Of a DNA stretch of 64,000 bases, positions 1-6,604 are shown piece by piece. Below the pieces are notes generated by a model, which saw only the letters and a list, made by a program, of their open reading frames with translations, did no database searches and was not told the DNA's origin. Numbering within the stretch: the stretch's first letter is position 1; each line of letters opens with the position of its first letter. A program made the position numbers and the translations under genes. Source of the stretch: Streptomyces bluensis. Its GTDB lineage: Bacteria; Actinomycetota; Actinomycetes; Streptomycetales; Streptomycetaceae. Location: NCBI RefSeq assembly GCF_014650715.1, contig NZ_BMVM01000007.1, positions 248,001-312,000 on the forward strand, in the 5' to 3' direction.

Positions 1-410
1 TGACGTGGAGCAACGCCTGGTACAACGCCCCGTGCGCGTTCTGGCCGACGAGCGCGCAGCAGCCGGTCGACGTCTCCAACGACGCGGCGCCGCCGATGCT
101 GCTCTTCCAGGCGACGAACGACGCGGCCACCCCGTACGAGGGCGGTGTCGCGGTCCACCGTCTGCTGCGCGGCTCCAGCCTGGTGGTGGAGCAGGGCGGC
201 GGCAACCACGGCATCACGCTCAGCGGGAATGCCTGCCTCGACAAGCACCTGGCGGCGTATCTGACCGACGGCACGATGCCGCGGGGCGCGGGCGGGGAGG
301 CCGACGCGGTGTGCAAGCGGCTGCCCGACCCGAAACCGCTGACCGCGAAGTCGGCACGCTCCTCCACACGGGGTGCGGCACTGCACGGGCTGCTCGGCTT
401 CCGCGGCTGA
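1..410 (+). CDS. Secreted tripeptidyl-aminopeptidase-like alpha/beta hydrolase, C-terminal part (cut by window edge)
   Basis: Only the last 135 codons are present, read from base 3 to the TGA at 408-410. The visible part matches the C-terminal TAP-like region of S33 family secreted tripeptidyl aminopeptidases of Streptomyces, which trim N-terminal tripeptides outside the cell. A CAFWP motif near the edge is followed by a FQATNDAATPYEGG segment carrying the acid residue of the triad, then GGGNHGIT carrying the catalytic His. The nucleophilic Ser and signal peptide must lie upstream of the window. A plain alpha/beta hydrolase with another substrate is possible, but the Cys spacing around CAFWP and ACLDKH (a likely disulfide) fits TAP enzymes best. 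Confidence 0.8.
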   Translation, partial: TWSNAWYNAPCAFWPTSAQQPVDVSNDAAPPMLLFQATNDAATPYEGGVAVHRLLRGSSLVVEQGGGNHGITLSGNACLDKHLAAYLTDGTMPRGAGGEADAVCKRLPDPKPLTAKSARSSTRGAALHGLLGFRG

Positions 411-443
411 GACCGCACACGGGTGCCCCGTTAGGGTGCCGCC

Positions 444-992
444 ATGGAAGACCGACTGGCCCGACTCCGCATCCGTGAGATGACCCTGGCCGACTGCCGT
501 GCCGTCGCCGAGATACGGATCGGCGGCTGGCGAACCGCGTACGCGGGGATGATCCCGCAGGCGTACCTCGACCGGCTCGACGTGGACGCGGACGCCGAAC
601 GGCGGTGCGGTCACCTGGAGAAGGGCAACGCGGAGGTCGTGAACCTGGTCGCGGAGCGGCACGGCGAGGTCGTCGGCTGGGCCTGCCACGGGCCGTACCG
701 GGAGGGTGAAGTCCGCACGGACGACGCCGAGTTGTACGCCGTCTACGTGCGGCCGGGTCACTTCTCGACAGGCGTGGGCCGGGCGCTGCTCCGGGAGTCG
801 GCCCAGCGGTGCGCGATCGCCGGGCACGAGCGGATGCTGCTGTGGGTGCTGAAGGACAACGTCCGCGCGCGCCGCTTCTACGAGAGTCACGGCTTCACCC
901 CGGACGGCGCCGAGGAGCCCTTCGAGGTGGACGGGGTGGCAGTGCCCGAGGTGCGTTACGTGCGTGCCCTCGGGGACATGGCTTCCGCCTGA
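444..992 (+). CDS. GNAT family N-acetyltransferase
   Basis: A 182-aa single-domain Gcn5-related acetyltransferase that would move an acetyl group from acetyl-CoA to an unknown amine. Motif A lies near residues 95-115 (VRPGHFSTGVGRALL, the pyrophosphate-binding loop) and motif B near residues 130-145 (LWVLKDNVRARRFYESHGF). Family members of this length act on small molecules or protein N-termini; nothing here points to a substrate. The ATG at 444 has no clear Shine-Dalgarno, but a TAGGGT hexamer at 432-437 sits 6 nt before it, which suggests a leaderless transcript. It converges on the HEAT-like gene with a 4-bp gap. Confidence 0.85.
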   Translation: MEDRLARLRIREMTLADCRAVAEIRIGGWRTAYAGMIPQAYLDRLDVDADAERRCGHLEKGNAEVVNLVAERHGEVVGWACHGPYREGEVRTDDAELYAVYVRPGHFSTGVGRALLRESAQRCAIAGHERMLLWVLKDNVRARRFYESHGFTPDGAEEPFEVDGVAVPEVRYVRALGDMASA

Positions 993-996
993 CGCC

Positions 997-1569
997 TCAC
1001 TGCTTGGGCAGTCGCTTCAGCGCCGCGGCCGCCGCCTCCGCGAGGGCCGGGTGGGCGAGCGCCTCGTTGAGCAGGGGGCGGGCCCGTTCGTCGCCGAGCG
1101 CGCCCAGCCCCTCCACACAGGCGAGGGCGACCAGGCGGTACGGATCGTGCGGCCGCAGCCGCCGCGCCAGCGTGGTGATCAGAGCGGGCACGGCCTCGGG
1201 AGCACGCAGCGCCACCAGGAGGCGTACGGGGTGCAGGGCGTAGGCGACGCGGAGTTCGTTGGTGGCGAGCGCGGCGGCAGCGCGGGCGGTGCGCGGATCG
1301 CCCAGCCGGGCCAGGGCGTGCGCGGCGGAGGCGCAGCGCGGCGGATCGCGGTGGTTGAGCAGCAGGACGAGGGGCTCGAAGGCCCGCCGGTCCCCGGCGA
1401 GGCCGAGCCGGAAGGCGGCCAGCTCCCGTGCCCACAGCGGCCGCGCGGGGGCGGAGAGCACACCGGCCAGTTCGTCGAGGTCACGGGTCGCCAGGAGCCG
1501 CTGGTAGGCGACCGAGGCTCCCGACTCCTGCCGTAAGCGTTCCGTGAGTGCTCGCGACGCTTCGTCCAT
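997..1569 (-). CDS. HEAT-repeat-like protein
   Basis: About 190 aa of alpha-helical repeats rich in Ala, Leu and Arg. Helix pairs such as CASAAHALARLGDPRT and ALACVEGLGALGDERA carry the typical HEAT/PBS-lyase-like LG(D/A)xRA turn, so it is probably a small solenoid used for protein binding. It has no catalytic residues, signal peptide or membrane segment. The start is chosen at 1569 (MDEASRALTERL) rather than the ATG 51 bp upstream: a TAGGCT hexamer on the minus strand (1577-1582) ends 7 nt before it, as in a leaderless gene. Partner and role are unknown. Confidence 0.7.
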   Translation of the reverse strand: MDEASRALTERLRQESGASVAYQRLLATRDLDELAGVLSAPARPLWARELAAFRLGLAGDRRAFEPLVLLLNHRDPPRCASAAHALARLGDPRTARAAAALATNELRVAYALHPVRLLVALRAPEAVPALITTLARRLRPHDPYRLVALACVEGLGALGDERARPLLNEALAHPALAEAAAAALKRLPKQ

Positions 1570-1962
1570 GGCACCGAGCCTACGGTCGCCACGGCCGCGT
1601 CGGGGAGGTACATCACACAAACACGGGGACTGGCGCGCTCGTTACTCGCGGGTTAAGCTCAGACGAGCGAGCCACTCGCTCGTGTACCTCCTCGTGGTGG
1701 CCTGGTGACGCAGCCGCCGCGAGCGTTGTCGGTTCGGTACCTCGGGTACCTCAGTGCGACTCGGCTTGGGACAGGGCCGGTCGGTCATCACCGTTCGCCG
1801 GGCGTGTGCACGCCGCTGGCGACGGAACCGGGCGTGTGCGCTGAGCGGCGCCGCTCAGTAGCCCGGCAACACCCGCACACCGCGCTCCCTTTCGGCACCC
1901 GGTGCGTTCTTCGGCGCGGCCGGGCGCACTCCCAGTCGTCACCCTCACTCCTGGAGTCCCCG
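1570..1962. promoter_or_regulatory. Intergenic region with three palindromes upstream of the hydroxyacyl-CoA dehydrogenase
   Basis: This 393-bp gap holds no convincing gene but several symmetrical sites. TTACTCGCGGGTTAA (1642-1656) is a TetR-like near-palindrome. ACGAGCGAG-CCA-CTCGCTCGT (1663-1683) is perfect, with 9-bp arms. CTGAGCGGCGCCGCTCAG (1841-1858) is a perfect 18-bp palindrome. Two GGTACC boxes lie at 1736-1741 and 1745-1750. None is followed by a T run, so operators are more likely than terminators. Which regulator binds is inference; the TetR gene at 3861 is the nearest candidate. Confidence 0.5.
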
Positions 1963-3768
1963 ATGGCCACTCCCCTGTCCGACACCTCTCCGTCCCCCCT
2001 CAGGACCATTGCCGTCGTCGGTCTCGGCACCATGGGCACCGGTATCGCCGAGGTCCTGGCCCGGGCCGGCCGCGAGGTCATCGGGATCGACATCAGCGAG
2101 GCGCAGGCCACGAAGGCCGTCGCCGCCCTGGAGACCTCGACCGCCCGCGCCGTGGCGCGCGGCCGGATCACCGAGCGGGAGCGCGGCGAGGTCCTCGCCC
2201 GCTTCCGCACGTTCACCGGCGTCCAGGCCGCGGCCGACGCCGACCTGGTCATCGAGGTGACCCCGGAGTCGTACGAGATCAAGCAGCAGGTCTTCCGCGA
2301 GCTGGACGCCGTCGTCCGCCCGGATACCGTCCTCGCGACCGGCACCAACGCCCTGTCGGTCACGCGCCTGGCCGCCGACTCGGCCCGCCCCGAGCGCGTG
2401 CTCGGGCTGCACTTCTTCAACCCGGCGCCCGCGATGAAGCTCGTGGAGATCGTCTCCTCCGTGCTCACCGCGCCCCAGGCCGTCGCCTCGGTCACGGATC
2501 TGGCCATCGAGCTGGGCAAGGAGCCCGTGGCGGTCGGCGACCGGCCGGGGTTCGTCGCCGACGGGCTGCTGTTCGGCTACCTCAACCAGGCCGCCGCGAT
2601 GTACGAGGCCAAGTACGCCACCCGCGAGGACATCGACGCGGCGATGCGGCTCGGCTGCGGGCTGCCGATGGGCCCGCTGGCGCTGCTCGACCTGATCGGC
2701 GTGGACACGGCCCGTACGGTCCTGGAGGCCATGTACAGCGCGTCGCGCGACCGGCTGCACGCGCCCGCGCCCATCCTCAAGCAGCTCAGCGAGGCGGGCC
2801 TGACCGGCCGCAAGTCGGGGCGCGGCTTCTACACGTACGAGGCGCCGGGCAGCGCCACCGTCGTGCGGGACGCGCTGACGCCGCTGTCCGGCGGGCCCGC
2901 GGTCCCCGGCCGCGGCATCCGTGCCGTCGGCGTCGCGGGCTCCGGGACCATGGCGTGCGGGATCGCCGAGGTGTTCGCGAAGGCGGGGTACCACGTCGTG
3001 CTCGCCGCGCGCGGCGAGGAGAAGGCGCGGACCGCCAAGGCCCGTATCGGCACGTCGCTTTCGCGCTCTGTCGACAAGGGGCGCTTGACCGTCGAGGCGG
3101 CGGCCGAAACGCTGGACCGGATCACCCCGGCCGGCTCGTACGACGCGTTCGCGGACGTCGACCTCGCGCTGGAGGCCGTCGCGGAGGATCTGGAGGTCAA
3201 GCGGCAGCTGTTCACGGCCCTCGACAAGGTCTGCAAGCCGGGCGCGATCCTCGCCACCACGACCTCCTCGCTGCCGGTGGTGGCCTGCGCCCGCGCCACC
3301 TCGCGGCCGGAGGACGTGATCGGCATGCACTTCTTCAACCCGGCGCCCGCGATGAAGCTGGTCGAGGTGGTCCGCACGGTCCTGACCGGGGACGACGTGC
3401 ACGCCACGGTCCGCGCGTTGTGCTTGGCCGTCCGCAAGCATCCGGTGGACTGCGGCGACCGCGCCGGGTTCATCGTGAACGCCCTGCTGTTCCCGTACCT
3501 GAACAACGCGGTCAAGATGGTCCAGGAGCACTACGCGTCGCTGGACGACATCGACGCGGCCATGAAGCTGGGCGGCGGTTACCCGATGGGCCCGTTCGAA
3601 CTGCTCGACGTGGTCGGCCTCGATGTCTCGCTGGCCATCGAGCGGGTCCTGCACCGCGAGTTCCGCGACCCGGGCCTCGCCCCGGCGCCGCTCCTGGAGC
3701 ACTTGGTGGCCGCGGGCTGCCTCGGCCGCAAGACGGGCCGCGGGTTCCGCGAGTACGCGGGGCGCTGA
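1963..3768 (+). CDS. 3-hydroxyacyl-CoA (3-hydroxybutyryl-CoA) dehydrogenase, internally duplicated
   Basis: A 601-aa protein made of two homologous halves, each a complete 3-hydroxyacyl-CoA dehydrogenase: about residues 13-295 and 312-600. Each half has a Rossmann NAD loop (VVGLGTMGTG and VAGSGTMACG), a HFFNPAPAMKLVE segment with the catalytic His, and a closing GRKSGRGF / GRKTGRGF motif. Family monomers are about 285 aa, so this is a tandem fusion. It oxidises (S)-3-hydroxyacyl-CoA with NAD+ or runs in reverse, and could feed crotonyl-CoA to the ccr operon downstream. The ATG at 1963 is used because GGAG lies 7 nt upstream and the first NAD loop follows directly. A strong hairpin follows the stop. 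Confidence 0.88.
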   Translation: MATPLSDTSPSPLRTIAVVGLGTMGTGIAEVLARAGREVIGIDISEAQATKAVAALETSTARAVARGRITERERGEVLARFRTFTGVQAAADADLVIEVTPESYEIKQQVFRELDAVVRPDTVLATGTNALSVTRLAADSARPERVLGLHFFNPAPAMKLVEIVSSVLTAPQAVASVTDLAIELGKEPVAVGDRPGFVADGLLFGYLNQAAAMYEAKYATREDIDAAMRLGCGLPMGPLALLDLIGVDTARTVLEAMYSASRDRLHAPAPILKQLSEAGLTGRKSGRGFYTYEAPGSATVVRDALTPLSGGPAVPGRGIRAVGVAGSGTMACGIAEVFAKAGYHVVLAARGEEKARTAKARIGTSLSRSVDKGRLTVEAAAETLDRITPAGSYDAFADVDLALEAVAEDLEVKRQLFTALDKVCKPGAILATTTSSLPVVACARATSRPEDVIGMHFFNPAPAMKLVEVVRTVLTGDDVHATVRALCLAVRKHPVDCGDRAGFIVNALLFPYLNNAVKMVQEHYASLDDIDAAMKLGGGYPMGPFELLDVVGLDVSLAIERVLHREFRDPGLAPAPLLEHLVAAGCLGRKTGRGFREYAGR

Positions 3769-3780
3769 GCGGCCCGCCCC

Positions 3781-3818
3781 GTGGATCCCCCCGCCCCGGC
3801 TGGGGCGGGGGGATCCAC
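3781..3818 (+). terminator. Perfect 17-bp stem hairpin after the hydroxyacyl-CoA dehydrogenase
   Basis: Two perfectly complementary 17-base arms (3781-3797 and 3802-3818) flank a GGCT loop, starting 12 bp after the stop codon. There is no U tract, which is usual for high-GC actinomycete terminators. It separates the dehydrogenase from the TetR gene; an additional operator role cannot be excluded. Confidence 0.75.
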
Positions 3819-3822
3819 GGAT

Positions 3823-3854
3823 CCGCGCATCATGCTGCGCGGATGCAGTACGTT
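3823..3854 (+). promoter_or_regulatory. Inverted repeat and -10 box of the TetR gene
   Basis: CCGCGCA-N6-TGCGCGG (3823-3842) is a perfect 7-bp inverted repeat of TetR-operator size. It covers the place where the -35 would be if TACGTT (3849-3854) is the -10. That hexamer lies 6 nt before the ATG at 3861, implying a leaderless, autoregulated transcript. This is inferred from spacing only. Confidence 0.45.
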
Positions 3855-3860
3855 CGGGTC

Positions 3861-4679
3861 ATGTCCCACCCCGCCAGGTCCTCACGTACACCAGCTACGC
3901 CCGACGCTCCGGAAAGCGCCGCGGGCGGTCGCGCCGCCGCCCAACGGCTCAAGATGCGCCGGGAACTGGCGGCCGCGGCGATGGAACTGTTCGCGACGAA
4001 GGGGTACGAGGCGACCACCGTCGACGAGATCGCGGCGGCCGCCGGAGTCGCCCGCCGCACCTTCTTCCGCCACTTCCGCTCCAAGGAAGAGGCGATCTTC
4101 CCCGACCACGACGACACGCTGGTCCGGGCGGAGGCCGTGCTGAACGCGGCGCCCGCCCACGAGCACCCGCTCGACACCGTGTGCCGCGGCATCAAGGAAG
4201 TCATGAAGATGTACGCGGCCCGGCCGGAGATCTCCGTGCAGCGCTACAAGCTCACCCGGGAGGTCCCCACCCTGCGCGAGGCGGAGATCGCGTCGGTCGC
4301 CCGCTACGAACGGCTGTTCACCCGGTACCTGCTGGGCCACTTCGACGAGCACGCCCACGACGACGACGCCAACGACGACCCGTTGCTGGCCGAGGTCGCC
4401 GCGTCGGCGGTCGTCACCGCGCACAACCACGTGCTGCGCCGCTGGCTGCGGGCGGGCGGGCAGGGGGACGTGGAGGCTCAGCTGGACCACGCCTTCGCCA
4501 TCGTCCGCAGGACGTTCGGCACGGGGATCGGGGTCGGCCGGTACGAGCCCGCGCCGCACACCTCCCCGGTCCCGGCGTCGGTCTCCTCGCAGGGTGAGGT
4601 CCTGGTGGCGGTGGCCCGGACCGACGCGCCACTGCACGAGGTCATGAAGACCATCGAAGAGGCCCTGAAGAACCGCTGA
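3861..4679 (+). CDS. TetR family regulator, probable regulator of the ccr operon
   Basis: A 272-aa regulator. The N-terminal helix-turn-helix lies around residues 35-80 (FATKGYEATTVDEIAAAAGV then ARRTFFRHFRSKEEAIF), with a larger C-terminal ligand domain after it. An acidic His/Asp-rich stretch (HFDEHAHDDDANDD) interrupts that domain. It lies between the hydroxyacyl-CoA dehydrogenase and ccr, the usual position of the TetR gene beside Streptomyces ccr clusters, so an acyl-CoA effector is plausible but not shown. The start is placed at 3861 because a TACGTT box sits 6 nt upstream; the in-frame ATG at 3843 would add six residues. Confidence 0.85.
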   Translation: MSHPARSSRTPATPDAPESAAGGRAAAQRLKMRRELAAAAMELFATKGYEATTVDEIAAAAGVARRTFFRHFRSKEEAIFPDHDDTLVRAEAVLNAAPAHEHPLDTVCRGIKEVMKMYAARPEISVQRYKLTREVPTLREAEIASVARYERLFTRYLLGHFDEHAHDDDANDDPLLAEVAASAVVTAHNHVLRRWLRAGGQGDVEAQLDHAFAIVRRTFGTGIGVGRYEPAPHTSPVPASVSSQGEVLVAVARTDAPLHEVMKTIEEALKNR

Positions 4680-4842
4680 CCAGCCGCGACGTCGCGCTGG
4701 ACCAGCCGCGGCGTCGCGCCATCGGCCCGCCCGGGGCCGGGAAGAGGGCCGTTCTCGCCCTGGAGGCGGCAGGCCACGAGGTCGCCGAAGGCCGGGCCCC
4801 GCCGGCGACCGCGAGCGGCGCGGAGCCGTTCGCGTCGTGCCC

Positions 4843-4890
<48 letters not shown>

Positions 4891-4972
4891 CGTCACGCCG
4901 GCATCCGTGGCATGGCCATCGATCGATCATCGCTCATTTGTCGCGCGAAGATTTCACCTGAGAGCAAGTTCT

Positions 4973-5014
4973 GGCACCGAGTGCCTTGCGGGGTGACACG
5001 GGGTGCCATACCGT
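4973..5014 (+). promoter_or_regulatory. Candidate ccr promoter with adjoining inverted repeat
   Basis: TTGCGG (4986-4991) and TACCGT (5009-5014) are spaced by 17 bp and resemble a housekeeping -35/-10 pair. The perfect inverted repeat GGCAC-CGA-GTGCC (4973-4985) abuts the -35, where a repressor could block polymerase. Transcription would start near 5021, leaving a leader of about 210 nt before the GTG at 5234. Confidence 0.45.
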
Positions 5015-5233
5015 GGTGTTGTCCGGGCGATCGGCGTGCAGAGCTCCTTGGTACGCCGGCTGTCCCCGCGAGCCATCCGGCAAGCGCGCCCGGACGCCTG
5101 CGTCACAGGCACCCTCCGCGCCACCAGCGCTGCCGGAACACCACCCTTCGCCGAACCGACGGCACACGCTCAGCACCCGACGTAACCCTCAGCAGCGTCC
5201 TCCCTCAGGACGCTCGTCGCCGGAGGCAACACC

Positions 5234-6595
5234 GTGAAGGAAATCCTGGACGCGATCCAGTCGCAGACCGTGACCCCGGGCGGCTCCGCCGCGGTCACGT
5301 CCGCCGACTTCGCCGCTCTGCCGCTCCCCGAGTCGTACCGCGCCATCACCGTGCACAAGGACGAGACGGAGATGTTCGCCGGGCTCGCCACCCGCGACAA
5401 GGACCCGCGCAAGTCGATCCACCTGGACGACGTGCCGGTGCCGGAGCTGGGTCCGGGCGAGGCCCTGGTGGCGGTCATGGCCTCGTCGGTCAACTACAAC
5501 TCGGTGTGGACCTCGATCTTCGAGCCGCTGCCGACCTTCGGTTTCCTGGAGCGCTACGGCAAGCTGAGCGAGCTCGCCAGGCGCCACGACCTGCCGTACC
5601 ACATCATCGGCTCCGACCTCGCGGGCGTCGTCCTGCGCACCGGCCCCGGCGTCCACGCCTGGAAGCCCGGTGACGAGGTCGTCGCGCACTGTCTGTCGGT
5701 GGAGCTGGAGTCCAGCGACGGCCACAACGACACGATGCTCGACCCCGAGCAGCGGATCTGGGGCTTCGAGACCAACTTCGGCGGACTCGCCGAGATCGCC
5801 CTCGTGAAGTCCAACCAGCTGATGCCCAAGCCGGACCACCTCACCTGGGAGGAGGCCGCAGCTCCGGGCCTGGTCAACTCCACCGCGTACCGGCAGCTCG
5901 TCTCCCGCAACGGCGCCGGTATGAAGCAGGGCGACAACGTGCTGATCTGGGGCGCGAGCGGCGGGCTCGGCAGTTACGCCACCCAGTTCGCGCTGGCCGG
6001 CGGCGCGTACCCCATCTGCGTGGTGAGCAGCCCGCGGAAGGCGGAGATCTGCCGGGCCATGGGCGCCGAGGCGATCATCGACCGCAACGCCGAGGACTAC
6101 CGGTTCTGGAAGGACGCCCACACCCAGGACCCGAAGGAGTGGAAGCGCTTCGGCAAACGCATCCGCGAGCTCACCGACGGCGAGGACGTCGACATCGTCT
6201 TCGAGCACCCCGGCCGCGAGACCTTCGGCGCGTCGGTCTATGTCACGCGCAAGGGCGGCACCATCGCCACCTGCGCCTCCACGTCCGGCTACACCCACGA
6301 GTACGACAACCGCTACCTGTGGATGTCCCTGAAGCGGATCATCGGTTCCCACTTCGCCAACTACCGTGAGGCCTGGGAGGCCAACCGGCTGATCGCGAAG
6401 GGCAGGATCCACCCGACGCTGTCGAAGGTCTACTCGCTGGAGGAGACCGGCCAGGCCGCGTACGACGTGCACCGCAACCTCCACCAGGGCAAGGTCGGTG
6501 TGCTGACGCTGGCCCCGCGCGAGGGCATGGGCGTGCGCGACGAGGAGAAGCGCGCCCGGCACATCGACGCCATCAACCGCTTCCGGAACGTCTGA
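5234..6595 (+). CDS. ccr: Crotonyl-CoA carboxylase/reductase
   Basis: A 453-aa medium-chain dehydrogenase/reductase that reductively carboxylates crotonyl-CoA to (2S)-ethylmalonyl-CoA using NADPH and CO2. The NADPH loop is LIWGASGGLGSYATQFA (about residues 237-253). The four residues known to hold CO2 in the Kitasatospora setae enzyme (Asn81, Phe170, Glu171, His365) align at a constant +8 offset with N89, F178, E179 and H373, so it should be a true carboxylase. The GTG start at 5234 is supported by GGAGG at 5222-5226. It heads a same-strand array with meaA 9 bp downstream. Its product feeds the ethylmalonyl-CoA pathway and polyketide extender-unit supply. Confidence 0.97.
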   Translation: MKEILDAIQSQTVTPGGSAAVTSADFAALPLPESYRAITVHKDETEMFAGLATRDKDPRKSIHLDDVPVPELGPGEALVAVMASSVNYNSVWTSIFEPLPTFGFLERYGKLSELARRHDLPYHIIGSDLAGVVLRTGPGVHAWKPGDEVVAHCLSVELESSDGHNDTMLDPEQRIWGFETNFGGLAEIALVKSNQLMPKPDHLTWEEAAAPGLVNSTAYRQLVSRNGAGMKQGDNVLIWGASGGLGSYATQFALAGGAYPICVVSSPRKAEICRAMGAEAIIDRNAEDYRFWKDAHTQDPKEWKRFGKRIRELTDGEDVDIVFEHPGRETFGASVYVTRKGGTIATCASTSGYTHEYDNRYLWMSLKRIIGSHFANYREAWEANRLIAKGRIHPTLSKVYSLEETGQAAYDVHRNLHQGKVGVLTLAPREGMGVRDEEKRARHIDAINRFRNV

Positions 6596-6604
6596 GGTCC
6601 CTTC

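Noticed and set aside
1705..1962. 86-codon N-terminal extension of the hydroxyacyl-CoA dehydrogenase
   Set aside because: The extension has no family similarity and crosses the palindromic region; the ATG at 1963 with GGAG upstream directly precedes the NAD-binding start.
4964..4989. Outer GCAAG/CTTGC pair around the ccr promoter repeat
   Set aside because: Its symmetry axis differs from that of the inner GGCAC-CGA-GTGCC repeat, so the two do not form one extended palindrome.
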